From positions 18,454,777 through 18,518,776 of the forward strand of contig JANJXV010000020.1 in NCBI GenBank assembly GCA_024803745.1: 64,000 bases of DNA. The letters are read 5' to 3'. This stretch comes from Megascapheus bottae. Its lineage: Eukaryota > Chordata > Mammalia > Rodentia > Geomyidae. The notes beneath the pieces are model-generated. The model had not been told where the DNA came from. It ran no database searches and saw only the letters and a program-made list of their open reading frames with translations. The translations under genes were made by a program, and so were the position numbers. This document shows, piece by piece, positions 1 to 12,800 of the stretch; position 1 is the first letter of the stretch; each line of letters opens with the position of its first letter.

Positions 1-100
1 GGTCCCCATTTCCTTCCCTCCTCCCTCCGCTAATCTTGATTTCCCTCCTTCCCTATCCAATTTCAAATAACCAGTTAAACATATATAAAATAGTGATAAG
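1..100 (-). mobile_element. L1 3' UTR fragment, cut by the left edge
   Basis: ggtccccatttccttccctc and the following block are the reverse complement of the L1 3' UTR G-rich tract and the ttggatagggaa segment seen near 13.9 kb. The 3' end lies outside the window. Confidence 0.85.
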
Positions 101-761
101 TATTTTTACAAGAGGATTTTTCAAAAACAAGGTTGAATGTGCACTGGGGAGAAAATGTATATTGTTCTTTTGGGTTTTAATAATTTCCAAGGATATCTGT
201 TAGGTCCAATTGACTGGTCAGATTTTCTTTATTTTCCTGACATACAATTGAGACTTTTAATGATTATTTCCCCATTTTTATGAAACTTGGTTCTATGAAA
301 AAAGACTAGGTTGATTTTGTACATAGAAAAAAATGTAGTATAATAATCAAAAAGAAAAAATAGACTAATGGCAAAGAAGATACAAGAGAAAGTAAGAAGA
401 TGAAGGTGATTTTCTGAGCATATTTAGAGAAGACTTAACAGAGATTGGTCTAGGAATTCACTTAGGTGGCTAGAACGTCCATGCATCAGATTAGTCCTCT
501 TCTCCCATCAACCAACTTTAGTTGTGAGACTAGTACATCAGTTACTGCCTGGTGGTTTTGTCCTTAATTAGTTCAAAGGTTTGGAAGTTACATTTGTTTT
601 AATGAGCATGAAGTGAGCCATGTCTGTATATATACAACATTTCCGCCTATATTCAATATATACTCTAATTTTCTATGGAACTTAAGGGTCCAAATTATGT
701 CCTCTCATTTCAAGAGAAACACAGATGACTGTGATTATATCATGATCTTGGACAAGATGAT

Positions 762-864
762 GAGCTGAGTGTCGCAGTGCAGACCTGTGATCCCCAACAC
801 TTGGCTGACAGAGTTTGAAGGGATCTGATTTTGAGGCCAGCTTGGGCTTTACAGTGAAACATTT
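762..864 (+). mobile_element. Old B1-like (7SL) monomer
   Basis: gagctgagtgtcgcagtgca, gacctgtgatccccaacac and gaggccagcttgggctttac follow the B1 order, heavily diverged. Confidence 0.65.
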
Positions 865-984
865 AAAAATATGGCTATCTTGTTGTGTCTATTAGAGTAT
901 CTCAGCCAAGTCCATCTAGATGTGAGTGCTGACAGAGAATGAGCCAAATTCATATTTCTCAGTGTGCTCAAAGAACTGGCTTCA

Positions 985-1300
985 TTAGAAAGCAGGTATG
1001 GTGGTCTATATCTGTAATCCTAGCTCTTGGAAAGAAGGCTGAGATCAAGAATTCTAGATTTGAAGGTAGACCAAACAACTTACAAAATAGAAGATGAATA
1101 GAAAACTGGGCATTGTGGCTCATGTTTGCTTCTCATTCCAAACAGGTACGAAACAAAACAAAGAAATGTGGTACAGTCTAACCTAGGAACAATACAAGAG
1201 CCTACTTGGAAAATAACTAAACCCAAAAGGGCTAGAGGAATGATTCAAGTGGTACTGTGCTTGCCCTGAGCTCAATCCCACTAAGGGAAAACAATTTTAA
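985..1300 (+). mobile_element. Degraded composite SINE(s)
   Basis: gcaggtatggtggtctatat with ctgtaatcctagctcttgg is a 7SL head. gaaaactgggcattgtggct and cttgccctgagctcaatccc echo ID-like right-unit segments. Probably one broken or two overlapping insertions. Confidence 0.55.
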
Positions 1301-1876
1301 AAATTAGAATAAAAATTTATAGGGACATTAGACATTTCTGAAATTTTCAAGATAAACTAAAGTAGGATTTCTTGAGCTGAAGACAACACTTTAATACAAT
1401 TACATTAGATGACTGTGAAATATATTCACTAAAGCACACCAATTGCACAATAGGTTTCTTCTCTTGATCTTTCTGATTCGAGAGTGCCACTTGGGCACAG
1501 GGAGGCGGCAACTCTTTGTCTCTAACTTAAGTTCTCACCCTTGATCTGGAGCTGCTGTATGTCTCCATTATACCCTGTAATGGGACTATGTGCTGTACCA
1601 TTGCAGAAATCACACTATGTTTAAAGTTAAACCTGTTGAATAAAAGGAATACAATTACTGAACTATAACTGGTACAATTTCTGTTAACATGGAATATGAG
1701 CAATGCAACTGGTCACTTTATTGATGTTCTTCAGAAGTAAAGAATTCCTAGCTAAAATGCACACAAATAAAATCTAACATAGATTGATAAATGATAGACA
1801 GGTAAGAATATCTTTTTTCCCATCCATTTTTTCCTAATATAAAAGATACCATGAACTATTTTTGCATTTTACAAAT
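1301..1876. other. Unassigned intron sequence
   Basis: AT-rich, no reading frame of note, no repeat recognised. Confidence 0.5.
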
Positions 1877-1885
1877 AGAATTGAT

Positions 1886-2356
1886 AAGTAAGCCAGACTC
1901 AAAGGAACACAGGCTCAATGGTTTCCCTTATTTGTCATAATCAGTAGAAACCTTGGGCTCTCCTAGCAGAGATTTACAATAGAACAAAATCTAGATACAT
2001 AAGGCCATATAGTATGACGCTAAATGTAAGGACCTCCAGGATATAGAAAAAAAGCCATAAAATGAGTGATTGTTGTCGTTAATGTACTATATTATCTCTC
2101 ATCTCTTTTGCTGTCCCTTGGTTTTCTCATATTGTTACAATATTTCACCTTATTATCTAATATATTTCATATATGCTTAATTGTTTATTTGAAATTGGAT
2201 AGGGAAAGGGGGAAATCAAGATGAGCAGTGGGGAGAGGGAGGAAAATGGGGACCAGGACATGAGAAAGGGTATCAATGTATGTGAAGTAATGCACCTTCT
2301 ATCTGGTGGATATAATGTAACCCTTCTATTAATTACAATAAAAATATATGAAAAAA
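1886..2356 (+). mobile_element. 5'-truncated L1, 3' UTR only
   Basis: It starts at the gccagactcaaaggaacaca block and runs to acaataaaaatatatgaaaaaa. A 9-bp duplication, agaattgat (1877-1885 and 2357-2365), flanks it. It matches the 3' UTR of the 6.9-14 kb element closely. Confidence 0.92.
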
Positions 2357-2456
2357 AGAATTGATTCTTCAAAAAGTGACTTATGTACCCCTCTATTCAC
2401 CACCTTTACAAAAAGAAAATTAAAAGAATTAACTTTAATCAAAAAGTAAAAATTGT

Positions 2457-2655
2457 GGGGGCCAGGGAGTTTAGCCTAGTGGTAGAGTGCTTGCCTAGCA
2501 TGCATGAAGACCTGGGTTTGATTCCTCAGTACCACGTGTGTAGAAAAAAGCTGGAAGTGGTGCTGAGGCTCAAGTGATAGAGCTCTAGCCTTGAGAAAAT
2601 CCAAGGGCAGTGCTCAGGACCTGAGCTCAAGCCCAGGACTGGCAAAAAAAAGAAG
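2457..2655 (+). mobile_element. ID-like dimeric SINE
   Basis: It has box A (tagcctagtggtagagtgc), box B (ggtttgattcc), second unit (ggctcaagtgatagagctc) and an A-rich tail. A 14-bp duplication aaagtaaaaattgt flanks it (2443-2456, 2656-2669). Confidence 0.95.
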
Positions 2656-2669
2656 AAAGTAAAAATTGT

Positions 2670-3029
2670 ATATCTTTGTGGAGTTTTACCCATTTTTTTT
2701 CCTGGTCTGACCTTGAAATGCTAGGCCTTCCAACTCAAATTGCATCTTACACTATATGGATACTACTACTTCCTCACTATTGTAAAAACTGGAAAGCCAT
2801 AAGTCACATTAGTCACATGAAATTTCTCACAACAGTTTTCACTGTCCTCCCACTCTACTTTGCAAGAAAACATTTCCATCTCCATTTGTAAAATTATCGT
2901 CATTTTCCTGTATATGTAAGCTGATTGTTGAACAAGCTATAAGAAGTTACTGCATCTCCCATGATTAAACAGTAAATTAAATTTATAATACATTTATTTT
3001 TATTAAAAATACATAAATAAATAAAATTA
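2670..3029. other. Unassigned intron sequence
   Basis: A 71-codon open frame at 2676-2891 resembles nothing I know and has no splice context; treated as chance. Confidence 0.5.
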
Positions 3030-3460
3030 GAGTTAGAACACCCTGTGACACAGCAATACTAGTATTGGGCATCCACCCACATCGATACAAGTCAAGATTC
3101 AGTAAAGACACCCATGAGATTGCTATACTATTCACAGGTCCCCTCAACAGAATAATACTATGTAATGGACAGGGAAATGGGTGGCTCTAGAAAAAATGGA
3201 TCAACAGCATATACGTAGAAGCAAGGTTTAAAACACGAGACATAATAACATATACAGAGTTCAATTCACTTACACACAAATCAGTTAAAGAAGGGTCTGC
3301 TAAGGGGAGAAATCCAAAAACATAAGTCCCTTGAAGAAATGAAATTGTTTATCAAAATGAAAACCAGGAAATAGAAACATGTTCTGTATGGGGGGAGGGC
3401 AAACATAGCACAAACTTAGAGCAAAAGAGGTAAACATCTGCAATCCTTGTATTCATGTAT
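3030..3460 (+). mobile_element. Ancient L1 ORF2-3' UTR fragment
   Basis: The block near 3035-3190 (gtgacacagcaatactagta, tattgggcatccaccc, aatggacagggaaatgggtgg) follows the order of the ORF2 C-terminal coding region of old mammalian L1s, heavily diverged. The right limit is approximate. Confidence 0.6.
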
Positions 3461-3920
3461 GACTATTTAAAAAATGAATTATTTAACTTGTGAGCAGGGA
3501 TGACAAAGGGAAACATTTAAAAAATAATATGTGTATTAGCTGTATAAGTAAATTACCAAAGTATGAATTTTAAAGTTTTGTTTTCCTTTTGCCTTATAAT
3601 TTGAGGTATGTTACCTAACTTTTCTTTAGAAATTAGTTGTGTGTTGATCCAGACCAACCCACCTATGAGTCTACCCACTGGTGCCCCTGGACTGACTCTA
3701 CTTTCTCCGAGCCAACTTCATATGACTGCAATAAGCCTTGAGTCCCAATTCCTATTTGGCATGGAACCCACTAAGCGTATATTGCTAGAAAAGTGATACA
3801 TGTAGCTGGATAACGTTTATAAGTTTTGAAGTCTATAGTTGATATCAGTATAAAATACCTTCATCAAGGAACACAGGATATATATGTAATGAAATATAAG
3901 TAAAGATAATTATTGAATTT

Positions 3921-3976
3921 TCTCATCTGTCAACTATATACTTATTTTTCTCATTTGTCAACTATATACTTATTTA
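3921..3976. repeat. 28-bp tandem duplication
   Basis: tctcatctgtcaactatata plus cttatttt is repeated directly after itself with one difference (tctcatttgtc...). Confidence 0.9.
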
Positions 3977-4080
3977 TCTGTCTATACACACACATATACA
4001 CATGCACATGCATTTTATTTATCCCAAATAGCACTATCATTTTTGAAACAAAATGCAAATATATGTATTCGTGGTCTTTT

Positions 4081-4190
4081 GAAAAAATAATCTTGCTATG
4101 TAGCCTGAGCTGCTGGCCTGGAAATGACAATTTTCCTCCTTCAGTCAGCCTCAAGTGCCAGAATTATAGATGTGAGCCATCATGCCCTGC
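4081..4190 (-). mobile_element. B1-like monomer
   Basis: atcttgctatgtagcctgag, ctcaagtgccagaattatag and gtgagccatcatgccctgc are the reverse complement of a 7SL-derived monomer. Confidence 0.8.
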
Positions 4191-4195
4191 TTAAA

Positions 4196-5755
4196 AACTA
4201 TGAAAATATTATTTCCAGTCAGAAAATGCACAGAGTTCTAAAGGGTAGCTATAGCCTGCATCAGGACATGAGGCTATAATTCATATAATCCACATCAAAG
4301 AAACTAAATCTTGAGGAACAAAAGGTGTATCTATCAGAATGATAAGCATAGAAATGCTTTAAAAAAGACTTTAATACCAAAAAGAAAAAGAAAAAAAAAC
4401 AATTTCCTAACTTTTATTTCTTAGTCAGCAGAGGCGAGTTTTGCTCAGATTCTTGTACACATAATTTTACATTGGGAATATATAAATTACAAAATTCTTT
4501 TAAAATTTCAACAATAGGGAATAATGGATAAGTGTTGTTTGTTCTTTTCTTCAAATCCATCTAACAAATTGTCCACTTTCCTCGTAAGCAAAAGAAATTT
4601 CATAAAAATCAGTGAATAGTAACCAGAGCTTCTATTTAGATAAGCAGTATGTGGAGCTGGGGTTTTGATTTATTATAATGTGAATGAGAACACCTGGGTA
4701 GATATACAATGATGTGTATTTATATACACATATGTTTGCCATATTTACATGTGATACTATTACCATAAAATATGTTGACTCTCTACATTGCTTTTTAAGT
4801 TTTAAAGAGAATTAATAAAAATATTAGTTTTGTCTTAACCCCCCTCAAAAAAATAACCCCAAACTCCATGTAATTATCTAAGCAACTATACCACTACACT
4901 GCTCCTTCAAATAAATGAATCTTCAGGGTGAACTTAAGTGTTCCTATGAACACAGATGCACCAGGTACATGAATGATGCTAATTTTATGATCTACATAAT
5001 CACACCATTCTCTCTCATTTTCATTATCATAATTTTTCTTCAAGTCCTGTATTTAATCGCTAAGATTTTTACAATGGAAAAGATTAAAGGTAAATCACAT
5101 CAAATGGCTGAAGAAAGGAATTTAAACACTCCATCTATAATCCACTAATGGCCTCTGGGGGACTGAGCAGTCTGAGAGGAAGGACCTATTAATAGGTGAC
5201 TCTATTCAGTTTCCTTTTTACCTGAACGTGTGGATAAATAGGCTATTGGTATTTGCCATGAAGAAGAGAATTTATCTCTGTAATATACTTCAGAGGATAT
5301 CCCAGTTAAGGGTAAATAAATGATAAAATCTAGGATCTATGTGTGGCTCAACACCCCAGTAAATGAAAATGATTTAATTGCGGAAGTTAATCCAAGAGGT
5401 TTTTCACATTATGCATTTCACATTTAAGACATTTCCACTGTATGAAGTGACCTAAGGTGATCAAATATGTCTAATATTCTTGGCCTTAAAATCATGCCTA
5501 ATGTAAAAAGACAAGCTGTGACTTGCTGCCTTTGGTATACTAGGCGATGCGTGGTTTTCTTTGAACTTTTTGGATATGATTTATAAGCATCTAAAGCAGG
5601 TTATTATTGAATGTCTGATATGGTAATGCATTCTTGTATGTGAGTTCACTATCCTAAAGTGATTTTTTAAGAATTTGACCCGTTATATTAAGAACAATAA
5701 AGTTTGCTTTATTTGTTTAAAACTGCTTTCACCAAATGTAGACATGAATGGGCTT
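4196..5755. other. Unassigned intron sequence
   Basis: AT-rich. A 77-codon frame at 4915-5148 with a hydrophobic middle looks accidental. Possibly very old repeat debris. Confidence 0.5.
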
Positions 5756-5760
5756 TAAAA

Positions 5761-6059
5761 AATATTTTTATTGTGATTAATAGAAGGGTTACATTATATT
5801 CACCATATAGAAGGTGCATAACTTCACAAATATTGATACCCTTCCTCATGACATGGTCCCCATTTCCCTCCCAACCTACCCCTGCCCTATCCAATTTAAA
5901 TAACCAATTAAGTACATATAAAATATATCAGATAACAAGGTGAAATATTGTAACAATATGAGATAACCAAAGGATGGCAAAAGAGATAAGAGATAGCATA
6001 GTACATTAAGGACAACAGTCACTCATTATATGGCTTTTGTTTCCTTATCCTGGAGATCC
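5761..6059 (-). mobile_element. L1 3' UTR fragment
   Basis: aatatttttattgtgattaa to tatcctggagatcca is the reverse complement of the terminal 300 bp of the young L1 3' UTR. Confidence 0.9.
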
Positions 6060-6874
6060 AATTCTTAAAACTGATGAAATTAAATCAATCAATTTGGATA
6101 ATTTTTTTCTCTTTTAGATTTTGGAATACAAATCTAGAGGCAGAGATTGAGCAACATAGAAGTGAGAGAAGAGAGGGTCAACTCTATCATTCTTTGTTGA
6201 GAAGTGCTCATGAAATCTTCCAAAATATCTACTAATTCTCAGGGAGTGTTATACTATATATATTTCTTATAGAACTAATAATATTATCTCCTACGATGGG
6301 ACATAGAAGATATCTTTCCTTGCCTGAAGAAATGAATATGTAGGCCATGCAAGGCATATTTTACTTACTCATATGATGAAAGAATAGATTTGAGGAAAGT
6401 TGAATTATCTCCCAGATTTTCAGGACTTACATGCTCTATAGATATAAACACTTGTGTGCATTATTTGAAGAAAACTGGATTACAAGACACCTCCTGCAAC
6501 ATAGCAGGCATCTTCTCTTCTTAACTTCTCCCCACCCAAATCCACCCATTTATACCGGGTTTTCACTTTAAGATCACAAGCATCTTGGAACTTCCACCAC
6601 CTATAAATATCAATCAATGTCCCTGGCCATTGAAATCTAGAACTTCAGTATTTATTTAAAACCAATATGAAATAAATCTGGGAATAAAAATATAACTAAA
6701 CTCCATTGAAGAAAACAAAAATCGTTTTCTACAACCCATGTAAACCAACATTGAAGAAAGAATAAATTGTCAGAGAATATTCCAAGTTATATTATTTTCT
6801 AACAAGTATTTTGAAATGCAGGAGTAATAATAAATAATTCGATGCTTAAAAATTGCAGAGGAAAAAATTATTTT
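6060..6874. other. Unassigned intron sequence
   Basis: No recognisable repeat or coding signal between the L1 fragment and the full-length L1. Confidence 0.5.
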
Positions 6875-6889
6875 AAGATTGAACTATAT
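6875..6889. repeat. 5' target-site duplication of the full-length L1
   Basis: aagattgaactatat, identical to 14059-14073. Confidence 0.95.
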
Positions 6890-8586
6890 GGAAATGGAAG
6901 ATGGTGCCAAGACAATAGGGACACTGCCTAGCTCTCTCTCACAAAAAGAGGGAACCAGGGAGTCCCAAGAGGCAACTACCTTAACAAATCCACAACAACA
7001 AACTCAAAAAGCAACGGAGAAGGACTCAAACCGGAAAAGAAATTCAGATAAAGCTCACATCCAAATTTCTCAAAGAATTCAGAACACGAGGACCCCCCCC
7101 CACTCACTGCTGCCTCTGAGCCGTGAAAAGTGGCAGCAGAGGGCGTCGGGCTGGGCAGCCCTGACCCGCAGAAACCAGCATAGGACTGGGCCAGCTAGCC
7201 ACAGAAGCAATGGAACCAGAACAGCAAGCAGCAGAACCCAGACACGGAACACAGGTGGTGGAGGAGACCCAAGGGGAGTGAAAGACTCCCCACTACCGTG
7301 GAACACGTACACATGGACCACAGAGGCATGAGTAACACAGCGGGTCCCCAAACCCATCGGGAAAGCAGAGCTCGTGCCAAGCAATAGAACTTAACTCAGA
7401 CCCCTCCACCCTGCCCGAGAAAGACTGGCAGGAGCAGGGGGGGAAGGAATTTAGAATCCTGTCCCTTCCCTCAACAGCCCCTCCCTCAGGCCATTGACTG
7501 GAGACTGACAGGCAGGCTACACTAAGACTCAGCACCCCACCAGGGGAGGCAGAGCTGTCCCAGCTCCCACCCACCCAATAGGTTCCTCTCCCAGGCCACT
7601 GGATCTGGGGAGTGGACGGCGCTGAGTCCCTGCCTTACAACAGCGGGTGGGGTGTGCGGGAAAATAGGAGCCAGCATCTGTCCACCTCAAATCTTGAGCG
7701 GGGCATCCTCCAGCTGGGAATCTTGAGCAAGAGAGCACCTAGGAGCCTCCCACAGTCACAGACTCTATGACAAAGCAATGGAAACAGCAGGGATCTGAAG
7801 GGACGACCAGCAGCCAAGCTTGCCTTCTGAGAATGAGAAAGGCCAGTCTCCACCCTTGGAGCCCACATCCTCAGCTGGGCCCCGCCCCTGGGAACAGAGC
7901 AATCTCCTGCTGGTCCTGCAGAGAGCCCCTGGAAACTCTCAAACCCCAGACCCTTGGCCAGGGGCCGCCTCTGGAAGCAGCACAGGAAAACGTCTGCTCA
8001 CCGCGCTCAGACTGAAGCTCACAGATCCATCCCACGGCCTACTGTGAGGCCACTGGTTGCGCTGAGAGCTAGTGGTGTAGCAACACATACGTTTTATCTA
8101 ATACTTTCCAAACTTTGTACTCAAATATGTTACCTACTTACCAACTTAGGTCAGTTATCCTTACGCTATACCTTTTCTTCATTACTATAATAATCTTACA
8201 CTCCTACGTTAATCCTCTTGTACCTCCCCTGATTTCTCTCATTCTATTTTTCTATCTCTGGTTCTCTGTTTGTCTTTCAACCCTTATAATGCATGGATCT
8301 ACATTTGATGGCTGTTGAGCAATACTGTATTATCTAGGTGTTCAGTTATACTCTAGGTTCAGAGGGATTTAAATACAATAGAGATTGGATTGAGAGGCTT
8401 ATTGTTTTGGTCATGAATCGCTTATCAATGGTTGTATCAGACTGGTCTGTAAGTGCACAAAAAGAAAGAGTGATAACACCAATCAAAAATTGTGAACATC
8501 TAGTGTCTGCCAGCTAAAGAGGTCTAGGTTGGTTATATCTGAAAATCTATAATTGTGTTTAGTATTAATCTCGCTCCCATTTTCAA
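6890..8586 (+). promoter_or_regulatory. L1 5' UTR / internal promoter region
   Basis: This runs from the 5' junction to the first ORF1 ATG. The first 1.2 kb is GC-richer than the surroundings and keeps several CpGs; the last 500 bp is AT-rich. A YY1-like core aagatgg at 6898-6904 lies about 10 bp from the start, where many L1 promoters carry a YY1 site that sets the start point. No tandem monomers of the mouse type were seen. An open frame of about 145 codons runs from an ATG at 6894 (a second at 6888 straddles the junction) to 7331, and antisense open frames lie at 7079-7384 and 7635-7868. None resembles a protein I know, and in GC-rich DNA such frames can arise by chance. Confidence 0.75.
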
Positions 8587-9773
8587 ATGGGCAGAACAAG
8601 AAACTCAAGAAAAATGTCAAATCAAGGAATAACATCCCCCACCCAATATAAACAAACAATGGAGCAGTCAGTGGCAAATCTAGAGGAGAGTATTCCAAGT
8701 GCTATACAAATGCAATTGATAAACATCATCAATGAAAAATGTGAAAATATAAAGAAAGAGATAAGGGAGGAAGCCATAGCTAAACAATAGGAAACCATAA
8801 ACAAGGTAATAAGTGAAAAAGAAGAAACCATAAAGGAGGCCATAATAAAGGTTTTTCAAAGAAACATGGATGAATTCATAGAATCCACAAATAAAAAGGT
8901 GACCAAATTCCAACAAATGTCCAAAGAAAATAAAGCTACTGAGCTAACCAGTCAAATGGAAATCAAGGAGCTAAAGAAATCCATACATGATCTAAAAGAA
9001 GAGATGCAAGGCATCAAAATGAGCAATTAGAAGCAAGGGAGATGAAAAATTAAGTAGAAAACTTTGATAGTAGGTTAGACAATGCAGAAGAGAGAATTTC
9101 TGAGGTTGAAGATAATTTAGTTGTTATAGAGAAAGAACAGAAAATGAGTCAATCCAAATCTAGGAAATATGAGAGAGTGCTTCAGGAGGCCCAAGATACA
9201 ATTAGGAAGCCTAAATTAAGGCTAATTGGTATTGAGGAGGGTCTGGAGAAATAGGTCAGTGGTATTGGAAATATACTTCAGGGAATCATCTCAGAGAATT
9301 TCCCAAATATCCAGAAGGGCAGACCCATCCAGATACAAGAAGCTTTTAGAACCCCAAACAGACTTGACCAGAAAAGAACATCCCACCGCCACATTGTGAT
9401 CCAAACTGGAGCAATAGAGACCAAAGAAAGGATCCTAAAGGCAGCCAGGGAAAAGGGATCAATAACCTGTAAAGGCAAACCAATCAGAACAACCTCAGAT
9501 TTCTCAGCAGAGACCATGCAAGCAAGAAGTGACTGGAAGCATATATGTCATGCCCTTAAGTCAAATAACTACCAACCAAGAATACTGTACCCAGCTAAGC
9601 TCTCATTCATAACTGAGGGAACAATAAAAACATTCCATTCCAGGGAAAAGCTGCAACAATATGTAGCAACAAAACCAACACTACAGAAAATTCTCAGAGA
9701 TGTTCTACACATAGAAAACCAAAATAAATGCAATATAGGGAAAGAAATGGCACCTAAACATCATACCACCTAA
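8587..9773 (+). pseudogene. L1 ORF1 (RNA-binding chaperone), disrupted
   Basis: The intact protein is the nucleic-acid chaperone that coats L1 RNA. The ATG at 8587 opens a short N-terminus, then a lysine/glutamate-rich region typical of the coiled coil (to about 9170). Next are a weak RRM-like stretch (LRLIGIEEG near 9219-9245) and a good C-terminal domain at 9396-9770 with KERILKAAREKG, KGKPIR, FSAETMQAR and PAKLSFI. In-frame stops include TAG at 8788 and 9028 and TAG near 9252. The C-terminal domain is in a different frame from the start, so at least one indel is present. Total span about 395 codons, within the usual range. Confidence 0.93.
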
Positions 9774-9821
9774 CGACCACAAGAACTGTCAAGACACAGG
9801 CCTTAATAAAAGCTTTTAAAA

Positions 9822-12800
9822 ATGGTAGGAACTAATAAATATCTCTCAATCCTAACTCTCAATATCAATGGACTTAACTCTCCAATTAAATGGCATAGGC
9901 CGTCTAGTTGGATCAAAAAGCAAGATCCATCATTCTGCTGTCTTCAAGAGACACATCTTACCCAAAAAAACAAACATCTTTTGAAAGTGAGAGGTTGGAA
10001 TAAACTATATGAAGCTAACGGCCCCCATAAACAGGCTGGAGTTGCCATCCTCATATCAGATAAAATAGACTTCAAACTAAAATGAGTAAGAAAAGACAAA
10101 GAAGGTTACTACATACTACTAAAGGGATCTTTCCTCCAGGAAGACATAATGATCCTAAATATCTACACACCCAATCCCGGAGCTCCGAACTTCATCAAGC
10201 AAACTTTACTTACACTGAAACCATACATAGATCAAAATACAGTGATTATTGGTGACTTTAACACACCACTCTCACCTATGGACAGACGAACAAGGCAAAA
10301 ACTCAACAGAGAAACCTTAGAACTGAACAACTATATAGACCAACTAGATCTAACAGACATCTGAAGAATATTCCACCCAGCAACAACACAATATACATTT
10401 TTCTCAGCAGCACACGAAACATTTTCCAAAATAGACCACATCTTAGGCCATAAAACAAACCTGGACAGATCAGAAACAGTGAAATTATTTCCTACACGCT
10501 CTCAGACCACAAAGGCATCAAATTGGAACTGAACACACATCTCCACCAACGAAAACCCTGTAACTCATGGAGATTGAACAACACATTGTTGAATCACCAA
10601 TGGGTCATCCAAGAGATCAGAACAGAAATCCAGCAGTTCATGAAATTTAACAATAAGGAGCACACAAAATACCAACTCCTTTGGGACATGGAAAGGCAGT
10701 ACTCAGAGGAAAATTTATAGCGCTGTGTGCCTACAACAAAAAGTTGGAAAAATCGTAAACCAACAAGTTTATGTCTCACCTTAAGCTCCTGAAAAACAGC
10801 AACAAACCAACCCTAACCCCAGTAGAAGGAAGCAAATTATTAAAATCAAAGCAGAATTAAATGGATTGGAATCCAAAAAAACTATAGATAGAATCAACAA
10901 AATAAGGAGTTGGTTCTTTGAAAGAATTAACAAAATTGACAAACCCTTAGAAAATCTTACCAAAAAAAGAAGAGAGCATATCGAAATAAAACAAAATCGC
11001 CGATGAAAATGGTAAAATCATGACAGAAATTACCAAGATCCAGAATATCATGAGGGAATATTTCTCAAACCTTTACGCCAACAAATTTGAGAATCTAGAA
11101 GAAATGGATGAATTCCTAGCCAATATTAACATACCCACACTGAACCAAGAAGAACTAACCGAACTAAACAGGTCTATTTCAAGTTCTGAAATAGAAATGG
11201 CAATAAGAGAACTTCCACCTAAGAAAAGCCCAGGACCAGATGGATTCACAGCTGAATTATATAAGGTCTTCAAAGCAGAGCTCACACCAATACTCCTCAA
11301 GCTCTTCAACAAAATTGAAAATGAAGGTTCTTTACCAAACTCATTCTATGAAGCCAGTATAACCCTCATCCCCAAATCAGACAGAGATTCATAAAGAAAG
11401 AGAACTATAGACCTATATCTTTGATGAACATCGATGCAAAACTTCTCAACAAAATACTGGCCAACCGTCTACAACAACTCATCAAAAAATTATACACTAT
11501 GATCAAACTGGATTCATCACAGGGAGGCAAAGCTGGTTCAACATATGCAAATCAATTAATATAATTCAACATATCAACAGGAGCAAGGACAAAAATCACA
11601 TGATTGTCTCAATAGATGCAGAAAAGGCATTTGACAAGATCCAACACCCCTTTATGTTAAAAGCTCTGGAAAAACTAGGAATCCATGGAACATTCCTCAA
11701 TATAATAAAGGCTGGGTATGACAAACGCACAGCTAGTATTATACTTAATGGTGAAAAGCTAAAGCCATTCCCTCTAAAATCAGGAAGGAGACAAGGATGC
11801 CCATTCTCTCCACTACTCTTTAACATAGTATTAGAATTCCTAGCCAGTGCAATAAGGCAAGAATCAAGCATAAAGCGGATCCAAATAGGGAAAGAGGAAG
11901 TAAAAGTATCCCTCTTTGCAGACAACATGATTCTGTTTTTAAAGAATCCTATCGACTCTACTCCCAAGCTCCTTGAGCTGATTCAAAACTTTGGAAGGGT
12001 AGCAGGCTATAAAATTAACCCTCAAAATTCAACTGCCTTCCTCTACGCCAACAGTGAGAGGAATGAGACAATAATCAGGAAAGCAACTCCTTTTGCAATA
12101 GCCTCAAAGAAAATAAAGTACCTAGGAATTAGCTTAACTAAGAATGTAAAGGAGCTTTTTGATGAAAACTTTAAAACACTAAAAAAGGAAATTAAAGCAG
12201 AACTAAGGAAATAGTAAAACCTCCCATGCTCCTAGATTGGAAGAATCAACATTGTGAAAATGACAATCTTGCCAAGGGCTATCTACAAATTCAACGCAAT
12301 ACCCATCAACATCCCAATGGCATTCTTTAAAGAAATAGAAGAGGCAACCCAAAATTTCATATGGAATAATAAAAGACCCCGTATAGCAAAAACACTCCTT
12401 AGCAGAAAGAACAGCGCCACAGGAATTTCAATTCCAAACTTTAGACTCTACTACAGAGCTATAATTATCAAAACAGCTTGGTATTGGCACAGGAACAGGC
12501 CTGAAGACCAATGGAATAGAACTGAAGACCCAGATATTAAACCACAGACCTATAGCCACCTAATCTTTGACAAGGGAGACAAACATATAGAATGGAAGAA
12601 AGATAGCCTCTTCAACAAGTTGTGCTGGCAGAACTGGTTAAGCACCTGCAGAAAACTAAAGTTGGATCCTTCTTTGTCACCCTGTACTAGAATTAACTCC
12701 AAATGGATCAAAGACCTGGACGTAAAAGCTGACACACTGAAAACTTTACAAGAAGGAATAGGAGGTCTCCTTGGCACAGGTCGAAACTTTCTTAATAAGG

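Noticed and set aside
7079..7384. Antisense frame as a Cys-rich secreted protein
   Set aside because: GC-rich L1 5' UTR read backwards; kept only as a low-weight note within the 5' UTR finding.
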